From Deltaproteobacteria bacterium (GTDB lineage Bacteria > Myxococcota_A > UBA9160 > UBA4427): DNA of 64,000 nt. How positions within the stretch are numbered: position 1 is the first letter of the stretch; each line of letters opens with the position of its first letter. Positions 8,866-17,662 of this stretch are shown piece after piece. A program made the position numbers and the translations under genes. A model generated the notes under the pieces. That model was not told the origin of the DNA and ran no database searches. It saw only the letters and a list, made by a program, of their open reading frames with translations. The DNA lies in contig PBFW01000007.1 of the NCBI GenBank assembly GCA_002719955.1, positions 3,724 to 67,723 on the forward strand, written 5' to 3'.

Positions 8866-10100
8866 AGAAGGGAATGCGGGTCCTGATGACCGGCCCCGCA
8901 CTTCAATACTCGAATGCAGGTGATCGACTCCTACCGAGGATCCTGGGAGAAACCATTCTCTCGCAGGCGCCGGATGCACAGATCTTGTATGTGAGCTCGG
9001 CAGCCGATCCACGCGTCGCACGCGAATCACCATGGCTACGCGTTATTTCGCCGAAGCGCGAGCCCATTCGACTGCTGTGGGAGGCGCTTCGCTGCGATGC
9101 CTTCGTGCTCGGCGGCGCCGTTACCTTCCACGATCATCGGATGACGATGTTGAAGCAGGCGGTGCTGAGCTGGCTGTGCAGACTGGGAGGGGGACGTGTC
9201 GTCGTAAACGCAGCCAGCATTCAACCAATTGCGGATCCCGTCTGCCGAATGCTCGTGCGTCTGACCTACAGGGCTTCGACGTCATTCGCGGTTCGCGATC
9301 CGCAATCTATCCAGAATGCACTCGATCTGGGGATTCGCGGACCGGTTCGCAGGTCTCCTGACCCGGGTGTGATCACGCCCGCTCGAACGACCCCTGAAGA
9401 GACCGTTACAGCCGAGAAAATCTGGGAAGATGAGGGACTCCCTCTCGATCGTCCGGTGATCGCGATTGCACCTCATTTCTTCTCCAATCGCGGGAAATAC
9501 CATCAGGCGTCGTATGCGCATTTCGATCGCGAGTACGAGAGCTACTCGGACGAGGTGCTCGATCACTACTATGAGTCGCTCGCGTCGATCGCAGATCGTC
9601 TCGCCGCGGTTGGGCGGATCGTCTTCGTGCCTCTGTGCACGTCAACGCCACCCGGCGATGACCGCGCAGCGGCAGAATGGATTCGCGATCGCATGAATCA
9701 TGGAGCGAATACGTTCAGCGTGCAGGGACATCACACGATCGATGGCGTGCAAGCCATTCTGGCGCGCTGCGATGTACTGATCGCATCTCGGCTGCATGGC
9801 TATGCCATGGCAGCCGGCGCTGGTGTCCCGTCCCTAGCGATCGAGTTTCATCCAAAAATGCGGGGCCTTGCCGAGGATCTCGGTCTTACGGATTGGCTGT
9901 TCCCGTTCGAGGCGATCCCCACCGACGAAATCATCGCCTGTGTCGAGAGCATTCTCGCGGATCCAAACGCTGCTCGACAGCGAACACGCGAAGGCGTCGC
10001 GCGCGTGACATCGATTGCGCGCGCCGAGTTCTTGAGCGCCCTGGCAGGAGTGCCAATCGACCCCAAGGAGCTCGAAGGCGAAAGTGGCAATGACGGGTAG
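8859..10100 (+). CDS. Polysaccharide pyruvyl transferase family protein
   Basis: A 413-residue protein of the WcaK/AmsJ/CsaB family. Visible signatures are an N-terminal glycine-containing NAGDRLLPRILGE segment, FVLGGAVTFHDHR, a central FAVRDPQSIQNALDLG (the avRD motif) and the C-terminal CDVLIASRLHGYAMAAGAGV, whose SRLHG matches the conserved RxHG-type motif. Family members transfer pyruvate from phosphoenolpyruvate to form ketal-pyruvyl sugars on EPS or cell-wall polymers, adding negative charge. It overlaps the preceding methyltransferase by 7 bases and the following sulfotransferase by 17 bases, so it is clearly in one operon with them. Confidence 0.88.
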   Translation: MLKKGMRVLMTGPALQYSNAGDRLLPRILGETILSQAPDAQILYVSSAADPRVARESPWLRVISPKREPIRLLWEALRCDAFVLGGAVTFHDHRMTMLKQAVLSWLCRLGGGRVVVNAASIQPIADPVCRMLVRLTYRASTSFAVRDPQSIQNALDLGIRGPVRRSPDPGVITPARTTPEETVTAEKIWEDEGLPLDRPVIAIAPHFFSNRGKYHQASYAHFDREYESYSDEVLDHYYESLASIADRLAAVGRIVFVPLCTSTPPGDDRAAAEWIRDRMNHGANTFSVQGHHTIDGVQAILARCDVLIASRLHGYAMAAGAGVPSLAIEFHPKMRGLAEDLGLTDWLFPFEAIPTDEIIACVESILADPNAARQRTREGVARVTSIARAEFLSALAGVPIDPKELEGESGNDG

Positions 10101-11022
10101 TGCCGTCGAATCCGAGAGGGTGAGGAGCCTGCCCAATTTTCTCGTCATCGGCGCTATCAAGGCAGGAACGACCGCTCTCTATCACTATCTCCAACAGCAT
10201 GAGCAGGTCTATTTGACCCCTGTCAAGGAAACCCGCTTCTTTTCCTTCGAAGGTGCGCGGCCTGACTTTCGCGGCCCGGGTGATCGCAAGTTGGTCAACA
10301 TGGACACGATCTGCGACTTGGACACCTACGCAAAGCAGTTTTACGGAGTGACCCGGGAGATCGCCATCGGGGAGATCTGTCCGAGCTATCTCTATCGCCC
10401 GCGATCGGCCGAACGGATCCAGCACCACACTCCATCCGTAAAGCTCATCGCGATTCTGAGAAACCCGATCGAACGCGCCTTCTCTCACTACGTCATGCGG
10501 CTGCGCGATGGCCGCGAGCCCTGTTCGAGCTTCGCGGAGGCGCTTGATGACGAAGATCGGCGGCTTAGGGATAATTGGGGGTCCGGTCTGTATTGCGATA
10601 TGGGCTACTACGGAAGGCAGCTGACGCCGTATTTCGATCGTTTTCCGCGCAAACAGATTCGGGTCTACCTGTACGAGGACTATCTCGCTGATCCGGATGC
10701 GCTCATGGCCGATCTGTTCCGATTCATCGGGGTTGACGAAACAGTGAAGCTGGACATGTCCGTCCGGCACAACGTGGCAGGGATCATCAAGAATCCGATT
10801 TACCGGTATCTGTGGACACAGACCCACGGAATTCGAGACCTGGTGCGGCCACTGATCCCGCTGAGGATGAGAAGTGTGGCGAGTGATTTCTTCATGAATC
10901 GAGACGCCATACGGCCATCCTTTCCCGAGAACATTCGCGCGCGCCTAGCAGAGCAATTCCGTGAGGACATCGAGCGTCTCGAAGTGATGATCGACCGCGA
11001 CCTGAGCCATTGGTTGCAGTAG
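10084..11022 (+). CDS. PAPS-dependent sulfotransferase
   Basis: A 312-residue sulfotransferase. The 5'-phosphosulfate loop is LPNFLVIGAIKAGTTALYHY (K24, then AGTT). The 3'-phosphate-binding segment LRNPIERAFSHYVMRLRDG follows at about residue 119. Both match the heparan-sulfate/NodH-type sulfotransferase family, which moves sulfate from PAPS to a hydroxyl or amine, usually on a sugar. The start lies inside the pyruvyl transferase gene (17-bp overlap), so the two decorating enzymes are co-expressed. It is the last intact gene before the decayed region, and I see no T-rich terminator directly after it. Confidence 0.9.
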   Translation: MAMTGSAVESERVRSLPNFLVIGAIKAGTTALYHYLQQHEQVYLTPVKETRFFSFEGARPDFRGPGDRKLVNMDTICDLDTYAKQFYGVTREIAIGEICPSYLYRPRSAERIQHHTPSVKLIAILRNPIERAFSHYVMRLRDGREPCSSFAEALDDEDRRLRDNWGSGLYCDMGYYGRQLTPYFDRFPRKQIRVYLYEDYLADPDALMADLFRFIGVDETVKLDMSVRHNVAGIIKNPIYRYLWTQTHGIRDLVRPLIPLRMRSVASDFFMNRDAIRPSFPENIRARLAEQFREDIERLEVMIDRDLSHWLQ

Positions 11023-11193
11023 TGGTCTCCCGCTGCAAATCGCTGCGAAATCGACGCGAGTGCGCCATCGGGCCGTCGACCTCTGGTCATTTTGACCCCC
11101 TTGGCCATCATCTAGGCAGATGATGGCAGGATGTCCGCCTCGATCTGAAACATCACAGCCGCGGAGGTCTACGCGGTTCCTGAGGGGGGGGGG

Positions 11194-11436
11194 ACCAGCA
11201 GAGAGGGAGATATCAAGGAGCACCCGCTGAGCGGAAACCTCTGGCTGACCCGAACCACCCGCAGTCTCCTCGACTTCTCGAATGAAGGCGTGTTGCTTCG
11301 AGAATTCCAGTTCTTCGATGCGGCGGCCCCGGCTGAACCTGTTGGTGTTTTTTGAATTGTCTTCGACCACTCCGGAAAAAGGATGTGGCTGCTCTCAGGC
11401 GGTGACGATGTCTACGAACTCTCGGGCGCCCCCTTT
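11194..11436 (+). pseudogene. Beta-propeller (NHL/PEP-CTERM type) remnant with in-frame stop
   Basis: One frame reads SGNLWLTRTTRSLLDFSNEG, LLREFQFFDA, PVGVF, stop (TGA), IVFDHSGKRMWLLSGGDD and VYELSG. This looks like two blades of a secreted propeller of the kind 'DGTLWV...FD..G.....GIAFDP...LWV'. The TGA sits where a glycine codon would fit (GGA to TGA). No start precedes it; the frame emerges from a run of ten G at 11184-11193. The 3' end collides with the methyltransferase remnant on the other strand. From 11023 to 11183 I see no gene. Confidence 0.4.
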
Positions 11437-11872
11437 GCATCGTCGATTCCCGATCTCGGCCAGTGGGGTTCCGCGGCTTGGCCTTGACCCTTGGCCTCGT
11501 GGGAAGCGCTGGTAGACGGTGAAGTCCTGCCCGTTGAGGAGTTCGATCGTAAATCCGGTCGAAATAAGACTCCCTACGACATCGCTGAGTGGATGGCTCC
11601 ATTCGAAGGGCCGGGTGCTGGTCGTCACGCGGTCGTTTTCCACGTAGGACTCACCGTCGTTGTCTTCGTAACCCTCCCTGCGACCGAAATAGTCTCGGAC
11701 GAGGGTGAGGTCGTCCCCATCGAAAACCTGGATGGCGGGGTGAAACTCGTTCAGATAGAAAGTTCCACCTGGCTCGATGAGGTCCGCCACGAGTTGCGCC
11801 CAGGGCGAGAGATCGGGCAACCAGATCAGCTCGGATCTGTCTCGGCAACCTAGAAAACCGCCAGATCTCGAT
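11395..11872 (-). pseudogene. Methyltransferase C-terminal half, truncated
   Basis: The frame reads LIWLPDLSPWAQLVADLIEP, GGTFYLNEFHPAIQVFD, a middle segment, and FEWSHPLSDVVGSLISTGFT followed by the end. This is the C-terminal half of a class I SAM methyltransferase of the type that has CWLPDL and GGxFYxxEFHP. The N-terminal Rossmann half with SAM motif I is missing: a stop codon closes the frame at about 11872, and beyond it lie unrelated sequence and an IS remnant. The gene is therefore a fragment, perhaps cut by insertion-element activity. Confidence 0.65.
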
Positions 11873-12166
11873 CAACCTCCCCAGTCACTGGCTGGACGAT
11901 CGTCTGCGATGAAAGATGCGTCGACACTCGAGGGCAGGCAGGTTGCCTACACCAGCATCTCGCAGCTGAGCCGACCTCAGTCCTCGGGACCGCTGATGTC
12001 CGCCACGATGTCGAAAATCGCTCGCATATCGGGGCGGAAATTTCGACGGTCGATTCCGCCACGTCGCCGTGCACCAACCCCGGTCTGGGTCCGGAACGGG
12101 TCTCCTGCGCCTCACTCGAATCCCAGTTGTCAGAAAGCTGCGTATCGGCGTGCCTGGAACCACGCG

Positions 12167-12477
12167 ATCACGCTGGGAGCAGACAAGGGCTCCGACACGC
12201 AGGACTTTGTCGACGCGCGTCGATCCCTCGCGGTCACGCCGCACGTGGTGCAGAACACGTCGAGCCGGATCGATGGTCGTTCGACGCGACACGAGGCCAC
12301 GCGGTCAGTCAGCGCCGCCGGGAGCAGGTCGAAGAGATCTTTGGTTGGATGAAGACGGGCGGCCTGATGCGCAAGATGCGTCACCGAGGTCGGGAGAAGG
12401 TCGACTGGGTGTTCACGTTCACAGCAGCGGCGCACAACCTTGTGCGACCGCGGGGTCTGGCGGCCGCCCCCACCTAA
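12167..12477 (+). mobile_element. IS5-type transposase C-terminal remnant, frameshifted
   Basis: About 104 codons of a DDE transposase tail survive in two frames. Frame one (12167-12296) reads ITLGADKGSDTQDFVDARRS and continues to TPHVVQNTSSRIDGRSTRHE. Frame two (from 12295) reads GHAVSQRRREQVEEIFGWMK, RHRGREKVDWVFTFTAAAHN, then LVRPRGLAAAPT and a stop. This matches the C-terminus of IS5-group transposases (ITLGADKGYDT, EEIFGWMKT, TFxxAAYNLVR), including the catalytic-type Glu in VEEIFGW. The upstream two thirds, including the first two Asp motifs, are absent, and I could not recognise inverted repeats. It is a dead relic. From 12478 to 12719 I see no gene. Confidence 0.8.
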
Positions 12478-12719
12478 CCCATGGCAGAGCGCGTCGACGT
12501 GCGAACCTCATCCGTTCCGTGCGATTCGACCGGGTGTCGTGTCGCGCGCATATAAGACGCTTGGTGCGCACGGCTGGGCCGCCGATGCAACCAGCGGGAC
12601 CGTCAGCGCGCCGAACTGAACCAGAGCACGACACGGCGCACGGTCGGATCTCCGGCAAGGCAGACATCGGCGTCTTTTCGCGGTCCGCTAGACGGCTCGA
12701 CCTTTCCATTTCGCAGTGA

Positions 12720-14178
12720 TTACGCAGCGACCAGGGGAAGCGTGAGTTCCCGCGAGACGTCGCTCACGGATTCGAGATTCCGCACGCAGTCGATCAACCC
12801 ACGGATCTCGTCCGACGGCATCAGGCGTGAGCAGAAATTCTGGAACTTCTGCTCCACGCTATCCCAGGTGGCAGGGGGCTTCGGGGTCCAGGGATCTCCG
12901 TCGGCGTACTCGGCATCGCAGCGATGTTCTTCTCCGCTCACCCAGACGCTCATGGCAGCCGACGTCTTGCGGAAGCGCCGAGTGCGCGTTTCCCGGAAGG
13001 CACACACTACATCGTCGCGAGCGGATTCATCCTCGGCCGTGACGATTCGAGCGGCCAGCTTCCAGATTTCGGGATCCTTCAGATTCTTTTCTGAATACCA
13101 TCGTGGACCCGGCGTGCGTCCCAGAGCCGCCAGCACCATCACGTAGGAAATATTGAAAGCGCCATTCAGCGCCGCACGATAGTCGGTCGCGATCACCTTC
13201 GGCGGCTCCTGGAAGATGCGCAGGGCGTAACCCATCGGGTGCATGCGAATTTCGATCTTCTCTATGTCCTCCGCATTGAGTCCCTGCTCCCGCATCAGCC
13301 GCCGAAGCATGTCGACCGGCCCAGCCGTATAGCGGCATGCGGGGTAGTACCTGATACAGGTCTCTAGGATCCACCCTTTCTCGCCAAGCTCCTCGACGAG
13401 CAATTTCTCATCCGAGCGCAGGCTGCCCTGGGCCCGGATGAAGCCCTCCCATCAAGACAGTTCTGTTTGTCCACGTAGCCCTGCTGCGCGAAGGCGAGCG
13501 CCATCATTCCGGTCTGTGCCGTGCCGGAATAATTGGCGTATTTCATCGTGTTGTGTTCCATCCGATTCGTCAGCGTCTTGACGACGGGTGTCGGTGCCAT
13601 CACCGATACGACACCGAAGAGGTGTCGCACCTGTTCACGATCGAGGGTCGCAGCGGCAACCGCCGCACTGGCCGCGGTACCCATGGCGGAGAATCCCATG
13701 CCATTCATCCTGGCCCATTCGAAGCTCCCGTCCTCACCTTCACCGAGCACGACGGAGGAAAGGTTCAGCCGGGCATTCAGATCGAAGCGGGCGGCCACCC
13801 CCGGAATCAGGTCTTACCCCGATCTGCTGAGACGCTGCGCTTCGGACAGGGCTCCGGCCAGATTGAAAGCCGCGAAGTGACTGGAAATGGAGAACGTATC
13901 ATCGGCGTCGAGTAGATTGAAAATCTCCGCATTAGCATCGCTGTATGGGCGGCAGGCACCCTCTCCGACATACCGAAGACGCTCGCCTCCTGCGGTCCGC
14001 CGAGCCCCCGCACGGCCTCGTGCATCATGCACGAGCGTTCGAAGCCCCCCGCAGCGGTGCCGCCGATCAGGGTGTCGAGTATCACGAGCTTCATGTAGTC
14101 GACGACCTCCGAGGGCAAAGACGCGTAATCGGTGTCGTAGACGAAATCCGCAAGGGTCTGAGTGATATGGCTGCCCAT
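12720..14178 (-). pseudogene. MmgE/PrpD-family protein broken by about three frameshifts
   Basis: Reading from ATG 14178, the N-terminus (ADFVYDTDYASLPSEVVDYM, LVILDTLIGGTAAGG) runs in one frame to about 13935. A second frame carries NAEIFNLLDADDTFSISSHF and FNLAGALSEAQRL to 13814. A third carries AARFDLNARLNLSS ... MKYANYSGTAQTGMMALAFA to about 13440. A fourth segment begins near 13403 with GWILETCIRYYPACRYTAGP and ends at 12720. All four align in order with one MmgE/PrpD (2-methylcitrate dehydratase-like) protein of about 470 residues. Family members dehydrate or isomerise small carboxylic acids. With three breaks no full product is possible. Confidence 0.85.
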
Positions 14179-14654
14179 GACCCGTTCCTCTCAAATGTGT
14201 TGGAAGTTTCATCCACCACTTTGATTGTCCTCGAGACGAGTCGTTTCGCTGGCGGCGAGCCAGAGCGACGACGATGAGCGTTTGCTCGCGTGACGAGTGC
14301 CGGTTAGCGTGTGAGCCATGACATTGCTGGCTGGTCCGGAACGCGTCGACCCCGAGAGCGACGTCCATCACGGCGGTCCCCGCGAGAGATCCCTTTGGCT
14401 GCGCCGAACCCGCCATCGCTTCTCGCGATTCGATCCGCCCTGCAGCACCCTCACGCATCCTACCGAAAGGGTCGCTCGACGACGAGAATCAATGGGACAC
14501 TGCGCCACAAAGAGCGCCCCTTACCTGGGTTGCATGTCTGCAGAGCAACGAGAGGCACTCGCCAGATCGTCGTTCAGATCCAAGCCTAGAAGCGGCGACG
14601 GGGGCAGCCTGCTGAACATGCCGTGGGGACCTGCCGACCAGAGCGGAACACCCG
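14179..14654. other. Non-coding gap upstream of the aminotransferase
   Basis: I find no convincing gene or family resemblance on either strand. Open frames here have no start-proximal ribosome-binding site and no recognisable motif. The stretch probably holds the promoter of the 14655-16579 gene pair and degraded sequence continuing the graveyard to its left. Confidence 0.5.
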
Positions 14655-15821
14655 ATGGCATCTGAAGACCAGCCCTTCATCATTTTTGGCGCCCCCGATA
14701 TCCATGAGGAGGAAATCGACGAGGTCGTGGCCACGCTGCGCTCCGGGTGGATCGGGACCGGCCCGAGGGTTGCGCAATTCGAACAGGAATTCGCCGCAGC
14801 TGCTTCAGTGGCCCCGGACCGGGTCGCGGCGGTCAACTCATGCACCGCCGCCCTGCACGTGAGCATGATTGCGGCCGAGCTCGAGCCCGGCGACGAAGTC
14901 CTGACCACGGCGATGACCTTCTGCGCCAGCGCAAATGCGATCATTCATTCGGGCGCGACTCCGGTGCTCTGTGATATCGATCCGGCCACTCTGAACATGG
15001 ACGTTACGCAGCTGGAGCAGCGCATCACCTCGAGGACGCGAGCCATTCTGCCGGTCCATTTCGCCGGCAGACCCTGTGATATGGACGCGATCATGACCGT
15101 AGCCGAAAGGCATGACCTCGTTGTCATCGAGGACTGCGCGCACGCGATCGAGACCCGATGGCGCGGTCAGCCGGCGGGAACCTTCGGCGATTTCGGCTGC
15201 TTCAGCTTCTACGTGACCAAGAATGTCGTCACGGGTGAAGGAGGAATGGTCCTCGCGCGCTCCCCCGCCATGATTGACCGCATCAAGATTCTTGCTTTGC
15301 ACGGCATGAGCAAGGACGCATGGCGCCGCTTCGGTGACGACGGCTACAAGCACTACGAAGTCGTCGAGACCGGCTTCAAATACAATATGATGGACCTGCA
15401 AGCCGCACTCGGGATTCATCAATTGCGGCGAGTCGAACGGAACTGGGGGCGGCGCAAAGAGATCTGGAGCGCCTATCAGGAGGCGTTCGCGAACATGGCC
15501 GTGGGCCGGCCTCCCGAGCCCGAAGCGCATACGCGTCATGCCTACCACCTTTATACGTTGACCATCGACACTGACGAATGCGGCGTAGCCCGCGACCAAT
15601 TCATAGAGCGCATGAGCGCGGCCGGAATCGGTGTTGGCGTTCACTATCGAAGCCTCGCTCAGCAGCCCCATTATCAGCGCGAATTCGGTTGGCGCCCCGA
15701 CGACTATCCATTTTCGACAGCCTACGGGAATGCGACCGTGAGCCTGCCACTCGGACCGCAACTCGAGGACGCCCACGTCACGCGCATCGTTGAAGCAGTC
15801 ACCACCTCGATAAAGCCATGA
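14655..15821 (+). CDS. DegT/DnrJ/EryC1/StrS sugar aminotransferase
   Basis: A 388-residue PLP-dependent aminotransferase. Signatures are FIIFGAPDIHEEEIDEVV, GWIGTGPRVAQFE, NSCTAALHVSMIA, VVIEDCAHAIE (the Asp that contacts the pyridine nitrogen) and GCFSFYVTKNVVTGEGG, with K189 as the Schiff-base lysine. Family members aminate a 4- or 3-keto nucleotide sugar using glutamate, giving an amino-deoxy sugar for surface glycan. It is translationally coupled (ATGA) to the methyltransferase that follows. The matching dehydratase is not in the window. Confidence 0.93.
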   Translation: MASEDQPFIIFGAPDIHEEEIDEVVATLRSGWIGTGPRVAQFEQEFAAAASVAPDRVAAVNSCTAALHVSMIAAELEPGDEVLTTAMTFCASANAIIHSGATPVLCDIDPATLNMDVTQLEQRITSRTRAILPVHFAGRPCDMDAIMTVAERHDLVVIEDCAHAIETRWRGQPAGTFGDFGCFSFYVTKNVVTGEGGMVLARSPAMIDRIKILALHGMSKDAWRRFGDDGYKHYEVVETGFKYNMMDLQAALGIHQLRRVERNWGRRKEIWSAYQEAFANMAVGRPPEPEAHTRHAYHLYTLTIDTDECGVARDQFIERMSAAGIGVGVHYRSLAQQPHYQREFGWRPDDYPFSTAYGNATVSLPLGPQLEDAHVTRIVEAVTTSIKP

Positions 15822-16579
15822 GCCTCGAAAGAGCAACTGGCGTAGCGGAGGGGGATCCACACTGGGGATCGGCCAATCGTGATCAGAAGGCGCGTAATAT
15901 TCTGGAATGCCTCGGATTGCTGACCGAACTGAACCTGGCCACTCAGTCGTGTGTCGATATCGGGTGCGGAAGTGGAGGGATCAGTTTCCATCTCGCTCCG
16001 AGCTTCAATACTGTTTGCGGCGTCGATCAGGAGCCATGGCAACGCTGGCAGGAATACATGTCCGCGTGCCCCAACTTGAGTTTTCGGGAGGAGTCCATCG
16101 AATCACTCAGTCTTGCCGACGAATCGATTGACGTCGTCATATGCAATCAGGTCTACGAGCATGTGCGCAGCCCCGAAGTGCTGATCGCGCAGATCCATCG
16201 AATCCTCAAGCCCGATGGTGTCTGCTATTTCGCGGGACCAAACTTGCTCCACCCGATCGAGCCGCACGTCCATTGGCCGTTCGTCCACTGGCTTCCCAGA
16301 CGTCTCGCGCAAGCCCTTCTCGGCATATTCGCGCCCGGCAAGATCTTGGACTCTCGAGCGACGACTTATTGGGGGCTCCGAAGCTGGCTCCACGAATTCA
16401 TCATTCTCGACGCGGTCCCGCAGCTCATCAAACATCGTGCGGAATCGCCGAAGGCCGTCGGCATCTGGCGGTTTTTTCGACATATACCGCATGGGGTCCT
16501 GAAGATACTGGCCTTTCTAAGCCCTGGCTTCATCTTCCTCATACACAAGCCCGACAATGGCGGGAACGAGGAAAGCTGA
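15818..16579 (+). CDS. Class I SAM-dependent methyltransferase (Methyltransf_11)
   Basis: A 253-residue methyltransferase. SAM motif I is SCVDIGCGSGGISFHL, followed by CGVDQEPW (acidic motif II) and IDVVICNQVYEHVRSPEVLI. The C-terminal third is hydrophobic and aromatic and may contact membrane or a lipid-linked substrate. The ATG overlaps the aminotransferase stop (ATGA). Its last 63 bases overlap, on the opposite strand, the 3' end of the flippase-like gene at 16517-17428, a long convergent overlap. Likely role: methylation of the sugar made by the aminotransferase (inference). Confidence 0.85.
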   Translation: MSLERATGVAEGDPHWGSANRDQKARNILECLGLLTELNLATQSCVDIGCGSGGISFHLAPSFNTVCGVDQEPWQRWQEYMSACPNLSFREESIESLSLADESIDVVICNQVYEHVRSPEVLIAQIHRILKPDGVCYFAGPNLLHPIEPHVHWPFVHWLPRRLAQALLGIFAPGKILDSRATTYWGLRSWLHEFIILDAVPQLIKHRAESPKAVGIWRFFRHIPHGVLKILAFLSPGFIFLIHKPDNGGNEES

Positions 16580-17428
16580 CACTAGGTCCTGGAGAATCTG
16601 AATCGCGCGCGCAACGATCGCGATACTCGCAAACAACTCGAAGCTGTTCGCGTCGGCGACGTAACCGATACCGACAAACACCGCTTCCCTGACGCCCAGA
16701 CCGGAAGGGCTGATCGCCACGATAACGCCCGCCAGCCAGGCGATCCCGAGATAGGCCGACAATCTCATCACCTCGAACAGCTCGAGGTCGAAGAATGCAT
16801 GGAGCAGGAACACATTCGAAAGCAGGCATGACAGCAACAAGACCACATAGGCAGAAACGCGTGTCACCATTGAAAAATCGGTGGCTGGTACGACTGCCGT
16901 CAGCTCGAATCTCGCAGACAAGCGGCTGAAACGCTGAATGATCCGATACAAGTGATCACTCGACATGAAATAGACTGACAGCCCGCCACCCACAGCGAGC
17001 ACGATCAGGGCCGCAGGAACGGACCATGCCTGGACGATCAATGTCAGGCTCATGGACACGACACTGATGACGCTCAAGGCATAGATGACGATATTGCCCT
17101 GGACAATATTGCCCATCGGCATGCTGTCGGATTTCAATGTCGCCTGATAAACCAATGCCCAAATCTTGCCAGGGACATACTTCGCGACCTGTCCGCCGAA
17201 GTGCATGCGACAGGTCTTCGAAAAGGCGTTGCCGGCTCCCGAGCTGACGTGAAAAACCAGCCAGAGTGTCAGGTTCTGGACCAGCGTAGCGAGGTAGAGC
17301 AGAGCCAGGAAGAGCGGCGATGCAGCGCTGATGGCTTCGACGAGTTCGGCTCTCGCCGAGTAGACGAAGAGACCGGCAACCGCCAGCGCGATCACGATCA
17401 GGAGAGTGCTGTAGACGCGTCTGTTCAT
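16517..17428 (-). CDS. Flippase-like LPG-synthase-TM family membrane protein
   Basis: A 303-residue polytopic membrane protein with about eight helices. Family signatures are HFGGQVAKYVPGKIWALVYQ (the AKYVPG motif) and AISPSGLGVREAVFVGIG. Like the 3733-4707 protein it belongs to the LPG-synthase-TM/UPF0104 family without a soluble catalytic domain. It is the last gene of the ten-gene minus-strand operon, 6 bases after the ACP gene. Its final 63 bases run antisense through the 3' end of the methyltransferase on the plus strand. Suggested role: translocation or channelling of the lipid-linked glycan (inference). Confidence 0.82.
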   Translation of the reverse strand: MNRRVYSTLLIVIALAVAGLFVYSARAELVEAISAASPLFLALLYLATLVQNLTLWLVFHVSSGAGNAFSKTCRMHFGGQVAKYVPGKIWALVYQATLKSDSMPMGNIVQGNIVIYALSVISVVSMSLTLIVQAWSVPAALIVLAVGGGLSVYFMSSDHLYRIIQRFSRLSARFELTAVVPATDFSMVTRVSAYVVLLLSCLLSNVFLLHAFFDLELFEVMRLSAYLGIAWLAGVIVAISPSGLGVREAVFVGIGYVADANSFELFASIAIVARAIQILQDLVSAFLVPAIVGLVYEEDEARA

Positions 17429-17434
17429 TCGGAG

Positions 17435-17662
17435 TCAGGGCGCCAGTTGCCCAATGCTCTCTTCGATGGCACGCAACGACAGTAACTCGGGGATATCGTC
17501 ATCGGAGAAGGTGATGCCGAACTCCTCCTCCATAGCTAGAACGAGCTGCATATGCCGAAGCGAATCCCATCGTTCGATGGTCTCCGGTGAGCTGTCTGCG
17601 GTGATCGAACCCGCCTCTACATTGAAAATCTGTGCCATGACGGCCCTAATGCGATCCTGCAT
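17435..17662 (-). CDS. Acyl carrier protein
   Basis: A 75-residue acidic carrier protein. The phosphopantetheine attachment serine is in WDSLRHMQLVLAMEEEFG, the canonical D-S-L followed by the recognition helix; FSDDDIPELLSLRAIEESIG completes the four-helix fold. Its start lies 17 bases inside the end of the FkbH gene, so the pair is tightly coupled. In FkbH-containing pathways the ACP carries the C3 glyceryl unit made from 1,3-bisphosphoglycerate. It is therefore a dedicated carrier rather than the fatty-acid-synthesis ACP. A 4'-phosphopantetheinyl transferase must be supplied from elsewhere. Confidence 0.93.
   Translation of the reverse strand: MQDRIRAVMAQIFNVEAGSITADSSPETIERWDSLRHMQLVLAMEEEFGITFSDDDIPELLSLRAIEESIGQLAP

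Noticed and set aside
14838-15860. Long minus-strand frame opposite the DegT aminotransferase
   Set aside because: The aminotransferase is complete with its catalytic lysine; the antisense frame has no supporting signal.
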